24,209 bases of DNA from an uncultured Holosporaceae bacterium (GCA_903887035.1 CAISOG010000074.1:1-24209); one strand, 5' to 3'. Counted from the first letter of the stretch, positions 7,976 to 15,910 are shown. Notes: generated from the sequence alone by a model not told the origin. Numbers and translations are program-made.

Positions 7976-8003
7976 CCTAATAGCCATCATGCTATCCATT
8001 AGG
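7976..8003 (+). other. Hairpin in the dapB upstream region
   Basis: CCTAATAGC, CATCAT, GCTATCCATTAGG folds as TAGC/GCTA (4 bp) and CCTAA/TTAGG (5 bp) with a 4-base bulge. It lies about 45 bases before the dapB start in the 199-base rnr-dapB gap. ATTAGG occurs three times here (7962, 7998, 8030), the last being part of the dapB ribosome binding region. No lysine riboswitch-like architecture was recognised, and I could not define a convincing promoter in this gap. Confidence 0.3.
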
Positions 8004-8047
8004 CCATAACAATTGGGCTAACCATCAAGATTAGGGAGTGGGTTACG

Positions 8048-8872
8048 ATGAAAACAGCGGTATTGGGCGGTACAGGCCGCATGGGGCAGGCGATTTTGTT
8101 GGAATTGCAAAAATCTCCGCTGTTTGAAATTGGCGCGGTGGTGACGCACCCCGATCATCCGATGATTGGCAAGGATGTGGGCGATATGCTGCGTCTGGAT
8201 CGCATGGGGGTGACGGTGACCAGCGATGTTCGCGCTGCATTAGAATCCTGCGAAAACGCTATTGATTTCAGCACGATTAAGGCCACCATGACCAACCTGC
8301 GCATCGCCGCCGATTTGGGCAAGGAATTGGTGGTCGGCACCACCGGCCTGAACGAATCGGATCGGCAGGAAATGTTGGAATTGTCCGAACGCACCGCGAT
8401 TTTGCATTCCGAGAATATGAGCATGGCGGGCAATGTCATGCTGTTGCTGTTGGAACAGGCGGCCAAGCTGTTGGATTCTGACTATGACGTGGAAATTTAC
8501 GACCTGCACCACCGCCATAAGTTGGATGCGCCCAGCGGTACCGCCCTGATGTATGGCCGCGCCATTGCCGCCGCCCGTGGGGTAATCTTTGCCGATGCCG
8601 CCCGTTTCGGCCGCGCCCAAACCAGCTTTACGGCCAAGGCACGCATCAAGGGGGAAATTGGCTTTGCCAGCCAGCGCGCTGGCGATGTGATTGGGGAACA
8701 CAGCGTCCATTTGGCGGGTGAAGATGAAATCCTGACCCTGACCCACCGCGCCACCAACCGCCAATTGTTCGCCAAGGGTGCCGTGTTCGCCCTAAGTTGG
8801 TTGGAGGGGCAACGGCCAGGGCTGTACACCATGCGCGACGCCCTGTTTGGCTTGGCGGGGGAGCCGATCTAA
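8048..8872 (+). CDS. dapB: 4-hydroxy-tetrahydrodipicolinate reductase DapB
   Basis: NAD(P)H-dependent reductase of the diaminopimelate/lysine pathway, supplying lysine and peptidoglycan precursors. The 274-residue product has the N-terminal dinucleotide-binding loop GGTGRMG (residues 7-13) and the family signature HHRHKLDAPSGTA (from 154), whose His and Lys correspond to the catalytic H159 and K163 of the E. coli enzyme; GTTG at 97-100 is also conserved. AGGGAG lies 9 bases before the ATG. It appears to lead an operon: rbfA starts 3 bases after its stop. An active diaminopimelate pathway argues for a cell that makes its own wall precursors. Confidence 0.97.
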   Translation: MKTAVLGGTGRMGQAILLELQKSPLFEIGAVVTHPDHPMIGKDVGDMLRLDRMGVTVTSDVRAALESCENAIDFSTIKATMTNLRIAADLGKELVVGTTGLNESDRQEMLELSERTAILHSENMSMAGNVMLLLLEQAAKLLDSDYDVEIYDLHHRHKLDAPSGTALMYGRAIAAARGVIFADAARFGRAQTSFTAKARIKGEIGFASQRAGDVIGEHSVHLAGEDEILTLTHRATNRQLFAKGAVFALSWLEGQRPGLYTMRDALFGLAGEPI

Positions 8873-8875
8873 GCC

Positions 8876-9373
8876 ATGACCAATGTGCCGATAGTTCCCG
8901 CCGTCCCCACCCCCGCGCGCCGACCAAATTTCCGTCAAAAAAGGTTGGCCGCCACGGTTCAAGAAATTCTGGCGCCCGCCCTGTTGGACGCGGGGCAGCT
9001 GAGTGATGAGTTGCAGGGGCAATCGCTGATCGTAACTGGGGTGGCGGTCAGCCCCAATTTGCATGATGCCAAAATCTTTCTGCAAACCAGCCTGCTAACC
9101 GCCCCAACCACCGATGCGTCTTCGCCAGGGAGAACGAGTGCGGGAACGGGTGCGGGAACAGGCGCGCGGGTGCCGCTTAAGCTGCTGAAAAAAACGACGC
9201 CGCAGATTCGCAGCTATCTGGCCAATCGCCTGAACCTTCGCCTGGTACCCCATCTGCATTTTTTTGAGGATTACCATTGGGAACAGGTGACGCGGATTGA
9301 GGAGTTGATTGAACAGCTGCCCAAGCTTTCCCCAAGCCCCGATCCAACCAATCCCGCCCAATCCGACGAATAG
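8876..9373 (+). CDS. rbfA: 30S ribosome-binding factor RbfA
   Basis: Late-stage assembly factor for the 30S subunit, acting on 16S rRNA processing. The 165-residue product has the RbfA KH-like fold elements: an N-terminal RQKRLAATVQEILAPALL, the central LIVTGVAVSPNLHDAKIFLQ strand-helix, and LVPHLHFFEDYHWEQVTRIEELI near the end. Residues about 77-100 are an extra Ser/Thr/Gly-rich stretch in the loop before KLLKKTTPQIRSYLANRL, partly encoded by a tandem 12-base near-duplication (9138-9149 and 9150-9161). Its partner infB, often immediately upstream in other bacteria, is not here; dapB takes that place. Confidence 0.92.
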   Translation: MTNVPIVPAVPTPARRPNFRQKRLAATVQEILAPALLDAGQLSDELQGQSLIVTGVAVSPNLHDAKIFLQTSLLTAPTTDASSPGRTSAGTGAGTGARVPLKLLKKTTPQIRSYLANRLNLRLVPHLHFFEDYHWEQVTRIEELIEQLPKLSPSPDPTNPAQSDE

Positions 9374-9383
9374 GCTGGCGTTG

Positions 9384-10427
9384 GTGGATTCCTCAGTCGC
9401 TGCTTCTGCTTATCCGCACGCCGACACTGCGGCGGCCAAAACGGCTGCGCACCCTGGCGGCTGGTTGATCATTGATAAGCCATTGGGGGTGACCAGCAAC
9501 GCGGTGCTGGCGCGGCTAAAACGGCAATGGGGATGGAAGAAATTGGGCTTTGTGGGCACGTTGGATCCGCTGGCCAGCGGGGTGTTGGCGGTGGCGGTGG
9601 GGGCGGCGACCCGCACCATCCCGCTGCTGAACGACGATACCAAATGCTATGACTTTGAGCTGCATTTCGGTCAGCAAACCAGCAGCGATGATGCTGAGGG
9701 TGAGGTGGTGGCAACCGATGACTATCGCCCCAGTTTGGATCAGATTACCGCCGCCATTCCCGCCTTTGTGGGCGCTATCGACCAACGTCCCCCCGCATTT
9801 TCGGCGATAAAACTGGCGGGTAGGGCGGCCTATGCGCTGGCCAGGGCGGGGCAGGCGCCCATTATGGCCATGCGGCGGGTGCGGATTGATGGGTTGGAGA
9901 TTGTGAGCAGTGACCAGCTGCCCGACTGCATCACCCTGCGGGTGACCTGCGGCGGGGGTACCTATGTGCGCAGCCTGGCACGCGATTTGGCAGTGGCGGT
10001 GGGTACGGTTGGCCATGCCCGCGCGATTCGGCGGCTGCAAAGTGGCCCCGCGGCGCTGGCGTCGGCGCAATCCTTGGCACAGGCGTTGGAATCGCCGCGC
10101 TGGATCGGGCTGTCACAGCTGTTGCCCAGCCAGGCGGTGGCGCAGATTGACCAGGCACGATGGCAACAGGTGCGGCAGGGTAAGGCGATTGCTCTGCATG
10201 GTCATGATTGGCGGATGCCTGATGGCGGGCAACCAAGCCAACAACCCTCTTGTGCTTCTGCAATTTTTCCGCTAAAGCGTGAACATCCCGTTATCGTGTT
10301 GTTAGAGGATAAGGTGGCGGGTGTTGGCTGGTTGAGCCTTGACCCCGATGATAACGGGGGTGATGAACAGCCAGTCATTTGGTCGCCAAAGATGGTCTTT
10401 GTCGATTTAACTGTTTGTTGGAAATAG
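9384..10427 (+). CDS. truB: tRNA pseudouridine(55) synthase TruB
   Basis: Makes pseudouridine 55 in the T-loop of tRNAs. The catalytic aspartate lies in GTLDPLASGVLAVAVG, and other family blocks are present: WLIIDKPLGVTSN near the start, KCYDFELHFGQQTSSDDAEGE, RPPAFSAIKLAGRAAY and CGGGTYVRSLARDLA. The start is unclear: the only upstream ATG (9309) would overlap rbfA by 65 bases, so GTG 9384 or TTG 9381 directly after the rbfA stop is more likely. From 9384 the protein is 347 residues. The C-terminal PUA-like portion is divergent. The stop is 19 bases before rpsO. Confidence 0.93.
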   Translation: MDSSVAASAYPHADTAAAKTAAHPGGWLIIDKPLGVTSNAVLARLKRQWGWKKLGFVGTLDPLASGVLAVAVGAATRTIPLLNDDTKCYDFELHFGQQTSSDDAEGEVVATDDYRPSLDQITAAIPAFVGAIDQRPPAFSAIKLAGRAAYALARAGQAPIMAMRRVRIDGLEIVSSDQLPDCITLRVTCGGGTYVRSLARDLAVAVGTVGHARAIRRLQSGPAALASAQSLAQALESPRWIGLSQLLPSQAVAQIDQARWQQVRQGKAIALHGHDWRMPDGGQPSQQPSCASAIFPLKREHPVIVLLEDKVAGVGWLSLDPDDNGGDEQPVIWSPKMVFVDLTVCWK

Positions 10428-10446
10428 ATTTATTAGGAGTCTGGGT

Positions 10447-10716
10447 TTGTCGATTACCGTAGAAAAAACGCAAGAGTTGGTTAAGGAATTTGGTCGTGCG
10501 GCGACTGACACTGGCTCAACCGAAGTGCAAATTGCTGTGCTGTCCACCCGCATTAAGGCGCTGACGGGGCATTTGTCCGCTCACAAAAAAGATTTTAGCA
10601 CCCGTCGTGGTCTGTTAAGCATGGTTGGCCAACGTCGCCGCCTGCTGCGCTATTTGCAGCGCACCAACAAAGCCAGCTTTGCCGAAGTTGTGCAAAAGCT
10701 GGGTATTCGCGCTTAA
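10447..10716 (+). CDS. rpsO: 30S ribosomal protein S15
   Basis: Primary 16S rRNA-binding protein of the platform. The 89-residue product has the usual length and the S15 signature regions (FGRAATDTGSTEVQIAVLS, GLLSMVGQRRRLLRYL). Translation starts at TTG, with AGGAG 7 bases upstream; no ATG is available at the conserved N-terminus. It lies between truB and pnp in the widely conserved order truB-rpsO-pnp. Autogenous control through the mRNA leader is known in E. coli, but only 19 bases separate it from truB here, so any such site would extend into truB. Confidence 0.97.
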   Translation: MSITVEKTQELVKEFGRAATDTGSTEVQIAVLSTRIKALTGHLSAHKKDFSTRRGLLSMVGQRRRLLRYLQRTNKASFAEVVQKLGIRA

Positions 10717-10717
10717 G

Positions 10718-10763
10718 CCTAAGCCCCTTACCTGTTGCCAGTTGGGTGACAGCAGGGGCTAGG
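10718..10763 (+). terminator. rpsO-pnp intergenic hairpin
   Basis: CCTA(A)GCCCCT at 10718-10728 pairs with AGGGGCTAGG at 10754-10763, with further pairing CTGT/ACAG inside. It begins 2 bases after the rpsO stop. Downstream is TGCATCTTATTA, with no long T-run, so it may be a weak terminator, an mRNA 3'-end stabiliser or a nuclease processing site. In E. coli the same interval holds the rpsO terminator and an RNase III site used for PNPase autoregulation. Confidence 0.55.
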
Positions 10764-10805
10764 TGCATCTTATTAAACCTTTAAATTTCGAATTGGATTC
10801 ATTAC

Positions 10806-12929
10806 ATGGTTGATTATTGTCGCAAAGAGCTGGAATGGGGCGGTCGCCGCCTGGTTCTGGAAACTGGAAAAATTGCTCGTCAGGCTCATTCAGTGGTTGC
10901 CACCTATGGTGAAACCACGGTCATGGCCAATGTGGTCGCCAACCGCAATGTGGCGCCGGATCAAGATTTTTTCCCGCTGTCGGTGCATTACCAAGAAAAA
11001 ACTTTTGCCGCTGGCCGTATTCCTGGTGGCTTTTTTAAGCGGGAGGGGAAGCCTTCGGAAAAAGAGGTGTTGACCTCACGCCTGATTGACCGCCCGATTC
11101 GCCCGCTGTTTTTGGATAGCTTTAAAAACGAAACCCAGGTTGTTTGCACCGTTCTTAGCCATGATCTGCAAAATGATCCTGACATTGTCGCCCTGATCGC
11201 CACCTCCGCCGCTTTGACCATTTCTGGTTTGCCCTTTTTGGGGCCAATTGGGGCTGCACGGGTTGGCCGCATCAATGGTCAATTTGTCCTGAACCCCAGC
11301 ATTGCCGACTTGGCCTCCAGCGAGTTGGATTTGGTGGTAGCGGGAACCACGGATGGCGTGCTGATGGTGGAATCTGAGGCCAAGGAATTGACCGAAGAAG
11401 TGATGTTGGATGCTGTGCTGTTTGGTCAGCAACAGTATGCCACCGTGATCCGCGCTATTATCGAAATGGCCGAAGCCTGCGCCCATGATCCATGGGAACT
11501 GGCGGATGATCAAAGCGATCGCCTGAACGGCCTAAAAAAAGACGTGCACAAATTGGTGCAAAAGGATTTGGTGCAGGCCTATGGTCTGCAAGTCAAGCAA
11601 GAGCGGGTGGCGGCCTTGAACGCTGCCAAGGCTTCTGTGGCTAGCTTGACCGAACAGGGCTTTACCACCCTGGAAGTATCGGGCGCGTTTAAGTCCGTAG
11701 AAAAAGATATCGTTCGTGGCCAAATTTTGGATCAGGGTGTACGGATTGATGGCCGTGACACCAAAACTGTTCGGCAAATTGCGTCCGAAGTGGGCATTCT
11801 GCCCCGCGTGCATGGGTCATCGCTGTTTACCCGTGGTGAAACTCAGGCATTGGTGATTGCCACCCTGGGTACTGGTGATGATGAGCAGTTGATTGATGCG
11901 CTGGAGGGCAGCCACCGCGAGTCCTTTATGTTGCACTACAACTTCCCTCCCTACTCCGTGGGGGAAACTGGCCGTATGAGTGGTCCAGGCCGTCGTGAAA
12001 TTGGTCATGGCAAGCTGGCCTGGCGCGCGATTCGGCCGCTGTTGCCCAGTAAGGCTGACTATCCCTATACCATTCGCGTGGTGTCGGAAATTACCGAATC
12101 CAACGGTTCAAGCTCGATGGCCACGGTCTGCGGTTCATCGCTGGCGCTGATGGATGCGGGTGTGCCGCTGGCCAAGCCTGTTGCGGGGATCGCGATGGGT
12201 CTGATTAAAGAGGACAAGAAGTTTGCGGTGCTGACCGACATTCTGGGCGATGAAGATCACCTGGGCGATATGGACTTTAAGGTCGCGGGTACCCAGGATG
12301 GGATTACCGCCCTGCAAATGGATATCAAAATCACCTCCATCACCCAGGAAATTATGAAAATTGCCCTGGAACAGGCCAAAGATGGTCGGATGCACATTTT
12401 GGGCGAAATGGCTAAGGCCTTGACCAGTGCGCGCGCCGAAACGCCTTCCAATGCTCCAAAAATGCGGGTGATGACTATCCCACGCGATAAAATCCGTGAA
12501 GTGATTGGAACCGGTGGTAAGGTCATTAAGGACATTGTGGAAACTACTGGCGCCAAGATTGACATTGAGGATGATGGAACCGTCAGAATTTCCAGCGTTC
12601 AGGATGAATCAATCCAAAAAGCTTATGACCGCATCCTATCGATTGTTTCTGAGCCAGAGGTTGGCACTGTTTACGTCGGAACCGTGGTTAAGGTTATGGA
12701 ATTTGGCGCTTTTGTCAATTTCATGGGCAGCCGTGATGGTCTGGTTCACATTTCTGAACTGGCACCCCGCCGCGTTAACAAGGTCACCGATGTGGTCAAT
12801 GTTGGCGATGTGATTAAGGTGTTGGTTATCGGTCTGGATGATCGCGGCAAGGTGAAACTAAGCCTGAAGCAGGTTGACCAAGAAACCGGTGAAAAAATTG
12901 ACACGCATAACCTTCGTGACGCTTCCTAA
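10806..12929 (+). CDS. pnp: Polyribonucleotide nucleotidyltransferase (PNPase)
   Basis: Phosphorolytic 3'-5' exoribonuclease and core of the RNA degradosome. The 707-residue product shows two RNase PH-like domains joined by an all-alpha linker, the phosphate-site block GPGRREIGHGKLAWRAI, a KH domain (IREVIGTGGKVIKDI, about residues 555-615) and a C-terminal S1 domain (GTVVKVMEFGAFVNF, ending near DRGKVKLSLKQV). Length and order match the family. The ATG has only a weak GGATT upstream. The 89-base gap after rpsO contains a strong hairpin, a likely point of processing or autoregulation as known for E. coli pnp. Confidence 0.98.
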   Translation: MVDYCRKELEWGGRRLVLETGKIARQAHSVVATYGETTVMANVVANRNVAPDQDFFPLSVHYQEKTFAAGRIPGGFFKREGKPSEKEVLTSRLIDRPIRPLFLDSFKNETQVVCTVLSHDLQNDPDIVALIATSAALTISGLPFLGPIGAARVGRINGQFVLNPSIADLASSELDLVVAGTTDGVLMVESEAKELTEEVMLDAVLFGQQQYATVIRAIIEMAEACAHDPWELADDQSDRLNGLKKDVHKLVQKDLVQAYGLQVKQERVAALNAAKASVASLTEQGFTTLEVSGAFKSVEKDIVRGQILDQGVRIDGRDTKTVRQIASEVGILPRVHGSSLFTRGETQALVIATLGTGDDEQLIDALEGSHRESFMLHYNFPPYSVGETGRMSGPGRREIGHGKLAWRAIRPLLPSKADYPYTIRVVSEITESNGSSSMATVCGSSLALMDAGVPLAKPVAGIAMGLIKEDKKFAVLTDILGDEDHLGDMDFKVAGTQDGITALQMDIKITSITQEIMKIALEQAKDGRMHILGEMAKALTSARAETPSNAPKMRVMTIPRDKIREVIGTGGKVIKDIVETTGAKIDIEDDGTVRISSVQDESIQKAYDRILSIVSEPEVGTVYVGTVVKVMEFGAFVNFMGSRDGLVHISELAPRRVNKVTDVVNVGDVIKVLVIGLDDRGKVKLSLKQVDQETGEKIDTHNLRDAS

Positions 12930-12957
12930 ACCCCTTAGACTTAGATAGATTGGCGGT

Positions 12958-14358
12958 ATGACATTCCGCTTACCCACACTCGTACTGTCCGGCAAGGAAG
13001 TGTTGCCCCTGATTGAAGGGGGCAAGGGTATCAGCGTGTCGAATGGCCAAAGCACGGGGGCATGGGCGGCGGCTGGTGGCATTGGCACCTTCTCAGGCGT
13101 TAATGCCGACAGTTTTGATGCCAATGGTCAGCTTACCGATCAAATCTATCACGGCAAAACCCGGCGCGAACGGCATGAGGAGCTGTTGGCTTTTTCCATT
13201 CGCGGCGGTATTACCCAGGCGCAGATTGCTCATGAAGTTGCAGGCGGTAACGGCCTTATCAACATGAACATTCTGTGGGAAATGGGCGGCGCCGAACGGG
13301 TGTTGGAGGGCGTGTTGGAGGGTGCCAAGGGGATGATTAACGGCGTCACCTGCGGCGCGGGTATGCCCTATCGCATTGCCGAGATTTGTTCCCGTTTTGG
13401 CGTTTATTACTATCCCATCGTTTCATCCGCGCGCGCCTTTCGCGCCTTGTGGAAGCGCGCCTATCACAAATTTAAGGATCTGATGGGCGCGGTGGTGTAC
13501 GAAGATCCCTGGCTGGCGGGCGGTCACAACGGCCTTTCCAACAGTGAAGATCCGCTGCGCCCACAAGATCCGTATGAGCGGGTGCGGGAACTGCGCGCCA
13601 TGATGCGCGAATGCGGGGTGCCCGATGCCCCGATCGTGATGGCTGGCGGTGTTTGGTGGCTTAAGGAATGGCAAGATTGGATAGATAACCCTGAAATTGG
13701 CCCGATTGCCTTTCAATTTGGTACCCGCCCCCTGTTGACGCAGGAAAGCCCAATTTCCGACGCCTGGAAACACAAGCTGCTGAACCTGAAGCCTGGTGAT
13801 GTCTATCTAAACAAATTTTCGCCAACGGGTTTTTACTCGTCGGCGGTGGTCAATCCCTTTTTGCAGGAGCTGCAGGGGCGGAGCGATCGGCAGATTGCCT
13901 TTAGCCATCCTGCGGTTGGGGAACATACAGCCGAACTGCCCATTGGCCCGCGCCAACGCATCGTTTATGTCACGCCCAGCGATTTGGAACGGGCAAAAGG
14001 GTGGATGACGGCGGGCTACACCGCGGCCATGCGGACGCCCGAAAACACCCTGATTTTTGTTGAGCCGGAAAGAGAAAATGAGATTCTGACCGATCAGATC
14101 AACTGCATGGGCTGCCTGAGCCAATGCAGCTTTTCCAACTGGGCGCAGAATGAAAGCGGCACAACGGGACTGAAAGCCGATCCACGCAGCTTTTGTATCC
14201 AAAAAACCCTGCAAAGCATCAGCCATAGCGATGATGTGGAGCATCAGTTGATGTTTGCAGGCCATAACGCCTATCGTTTCGGCCAGGATCCCTTCTACAG
14301 CAATGGGTTTGTGCCCACCGTGAAGCAGCTGGTCGATCGTATCGCCAGTGGGGAATGA
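12958..14358 (+). CDS. Nitronate monooxygenase-family flavin oxidoreductase
   Basis: A TIM-barrel FMN enzyme related to nitronate monooxygenase (2-nitropropane dioxygenase) and enoyl reductase-like proteins. Visible family blocks are GKGISVSNGQSTGAWAAAGG, GVTCGAGMPYRIAEIC, the phosphate-binding PIVMAGGVWW and AFQFGTRPLLTQESP. The 466 residues are longer than classical enzymes; the extra C-terminal part contains C383, C386, C390 and C413 (CMGCLSQC and SFC), which could bind metal or form disulfides. The physiological substrate cannot be inferred. ATG 12958 is 28 bases after pnp with no clear ribosome binding site. The stop lies in an 8-bp inverted repeat (14356-14363 with 14388-14395). Confidence 0.85.
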   Translation: MTFRLPTLVLSGKEVLPLIEGGKGISVSNGQSTGAWAAAGGIGTFSGVNADSFDANGQLTDQIYHGKTRRERHEELLAFSIRGGITQAQIAHEVAGGNGLINMNILWEMGGAERVLEGVLEGAKGMINGVTCGAGMPYRIAEICSRFGVYYYPIVSSARAFRALWKRAYHKFKDLMGAVVYEDPWLAGGHNGLSNSEDPLRPQDPYERVRELRAMMRECGVPDAPIVMAGGVWWLKEWQDWIDNPEIGPIAFQFGTRPLLTQESPISDAWKHKLLNLKPGDVYLNKFSPTGFYSSAVVNPFLQELQGRSDRQIAFSHPAVGEHTAELPIGPRQRIVYVTPSDLERAKGWMTAGYTAAMRTPENTLIFVEPERENEILTDQINCMGCLSQCSFSNWAQNESGTTGLKADPRSFCIQKTLQSISHSDDVEHQLMFAGHNAYRFGQDPFYSNGFVPTVKQLVDRIASGE

Positions 14359-14448
14359 TGGGGATATGGAACAGCGCTGAATCTTCGCCCCATCATCAAA
14401 AAATATATAAATAACAACATAGTGCGGTCACTTTATCAGCCTCACCAT

Positions 14449-14573
14449 GTCATTCTCCCCCTTGTGGGGGAATCTCTTGTCCTATTCGCTTCACAAGCTT
14501 TGTCGCCGTATAGATCCTACCCACAGGGGGTAGGATGACACTGAAAAACGGAGGAAGCAGGGGTAGGATGACA
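14449..14573. repeat. REP-like palindrome pair plus a partial third unit
   Basis: The 262-base gap between the flavin enzyme and efp holds two inverted REP-like units. The left unit (from 14449) has CCCCC-TTGT-GGGGG, followed by AATCTC. The right unit (14514-14536) is a perfect 9-bp hairpin, ATCCTACCC-ACAGG-GGGTAGGAT, ending in GAC at 14539. The arms begin and end as GTCAT and ATGAC, so the pair forms one larger palindrome. A further GGGGTAGGATGACA at 14560-14573 directly repeats the right end. This is the general form of the GTCATYCCC...GGGRATGAC palindromes dispersed in many alphaproteobacterial chromosomes. No gene is visible in this gap. Confidence 0.65.
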
Positions 14574-14620
14574 GCGGAAAAGTAGCACGGAGGCCTTGCG
14601 CTGGAGGTTACAAAAACCGC

Positions 14621-15187
14621 CTACTGCTCCGCCCGCTTCATATACTCACCCGTGGCGGTGTTGACCACCACCAACGTGCCACTTTCGATAAAGGGTGGCA
14701 CCATCACGCGGCGGCCGTTGGATAGCTTGGCGGGTTTATAGCTGGAACTGGCGGTTTGCCCCTTAACCACCGCATCGGCCTCAACCACTTGCAGCACGAC
14801 AGTTTCGGGCAGCTGCACGCTGATCGGCTCATCCTGGTAATGCAGGATGATGACCGCCATATTTTCGGCCAGAAAGTCGGCCTGCTCACCAATTTGTTCG
14901 GCGGTCAGGGTGATGGATTCATAAGTTTCGCTGTTCATAAAGCTGTATTCGTCGCCATTGGCGTACAGGAATTGAAAGGGCATTTCGTCCAACCGCACCC
15001 TTTCCACACTGTCTTCCGATCGAAACCGTTCGTTCAGCTTGGTGCCGATCTTAATATCCTTCATCTCAACCTGCATAAAGGCGCCGCCCTTACCCGGTTG
15101 AACATGTTGGGTTTTGGTGACAGCCCACAACCGCCCCTGATGTTCCAAAACATTGCCTGGACGAATATCGACAGCTGAAATTTTCAT
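14621..15187 (-). CDS. efp: Translation elongation factor P
   Basis: Binds ribosomes stalled at polyproline and promotes peptide bond formation. The 188-residue product has the usual three beta-barrel domains: a KOW-like N-terminus (MKISAVDIRPGNVLEHQGRLW), the tip loop PGKGGAF with K33 at the position that is lysylated in E. coli, and a C-terminal part with SYKPAKLSNGRRVMVPPFIESGTLVVVNTATGEY. It shares strand with the DUF192 gene, 113 bases upstream, and that gap contains strong alternative hairpins. The ATG lacks a clear Shine-Dalgarno sequence and overlaps the stop of a five-codon upstream frame (15184-15201). Confidence 0.96.
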   Translation of the reverse strand: MKISAVDIRPGNVLEHQGRLWAVTKTQHVQPGKGGAFMQVEMKDIKIGTKLNERFRSEDSVERVRLDEMPFQFLYANGDEYSFMNSETYESITLTAEQIGEQADFLAENMAVIILHYQDEPISVQLPETVVLQVVEADAVVKGQTASSSYKPAKLSNGRRVMVPPFIESGTLVVVNTATGEYMKRAEQ

Positions 15188-15233
15188 AAGATTTGACCCA
15201 TGGTTGTAATGATAATCTGCAATGGTTTTTTAC

Positions 15234-15283
15234 GGGGCTTCGGCCTGTTCGGCAAGCCCCCCCACTGTTGGCCGCGTGCCGAA
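15234..15283 (-). promoter_or_regulatory. Competing hairpins in the efp leader
   Basis: In efp orientation, TTCGGCA (15283-15277) is perfectly complementary to TGCCGAA (15254-15248). That second segment also forms part of a strong hairpin GGGGCTT.GCC/GGC.AAGCCCC at 15260-15234. The two pairings exclude each other, an arrangement seen in attenuators, but the hairpin is followed by GTAAAAAACC and not by a U-run. It may simply separate the DUF192 and efp messages. Confidence 0.35.
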
Positions 15284-15300
15284 TAGGGGCGTTACTTGTT

Positions 15301-15870
15301 CTATCCCGGCATTGGCGGCATGAACAGCGGGTTCATCACCCTGTCCCCCACCGCAATTCCCAGTCTTTTGGTAACACCGCCCTTCAGCTCCAACACCGCC
15401 CGAATGGGTTGATTGTCACTGTCAATAATCGCCTCACTGTGCGGCTTGCCCTTAGCGATTTTGACGATGCGGCCATCATTGGCCAGAAACAGGATGTCCA
15501 GGGGAATCAGGGTGTTTTTCATCCACATCGACCGTGGCTGGCGGTCATCACCAAAATCAAACAGCATGCCCCCAGCATTGGCCAAGCTTTTGCGATGCAT
15601 TAAACCCTGGGTCAGTTCGGGCGGGGTGCGTGCCACCTCAACCATAAAATTGTGAATCGCCGATTTTGTGAAAATCTGTAACGGTTCTGTCGTCAGTTTA
15701 GCGCTGGCTTGATTGGCGGTCTGGGCGGCAGCGTTGGCGGTTGAGACGGCCGTTTGCCCAGCATCCTTCGCCATTAAGGGCTGGGTGAATGCCAACATCA
15801 TCAGCGCGCCAATGATCGCGATGCGTTGCAAGCCATGGGGCAGGGGGGGCTTTAGCGTGGTCTGAATCAT
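15301..15870 (-). CDS. DUF192 family exported protein
   Basis: A 189-residue member of the uncharacterised DUF192 family. The N-terminus is a signal peptide (hydrophobic IAIIGALMMLAF, then PLMAKDA), followed by an Ala/Thr/Gln-rich linker to about residue 55. The DUF192 core contains FMVEVARTPPELTQGLMHRKSL, GMLFDFG, the hallmark MWMKNTLIPLDILFL, and a C-terminal AVLELKGGVTKRLGIAVGDRV. AAGGA is 9 bases before ATG 15870. Function is not established; family members are small periplasmic or cytoplasmic beta proteins. It follows the VirB6-like genes on the same strand after 119 bases and precedes efp, so co-transcription is possible but unproven. Confidence 0.88.
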   Translation of the reverse strand: MIQTTLKPPLPHGLQRIAIIGALMMLAFTQPLMAKDAGQTAVSTANAAAQTANQASAKLTTEPLQIFTKSAIHNFMVEVARTPPELTQGLMHRKSLANAGGMLFDFGDDRQPRSMWMKNTLIPLDILFLANDGRIVKIAKGKPHSEAIIDSDNQPIRAVLELKGGVTKRLGIAVGDRVMNPLFMPPMPG

Positions 15871-15910
15871 TGTTCGAAATCCTTTTTTCTCTGGCGGATT
15901 CTATAGCATC

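Noticed and set aside
7849..8047. Lysine riboswitch upstream of dapB
   Set aside because: The gap is too short for the multi-helix lysine aptamer after allowing for promoter and leader; only a small bulged hairpin is visible.
14356..14395. Rho-independent terminator after the flavin enzyme
   Set aside because: The 8-bp arms TGATGGGG and CCCCATCA are perfect, but the loop is 24 bases and the downstream sequence is A-rich, not T-rich, on the + strand.
14401..14600. CRISPR array suggested by repeated GGGGTAGGATGACA
   Set aside because: Only two direct copies with 20 bases between them plus an inverted partner; palindromic repeat structure, no regular spacers and no cas genes.
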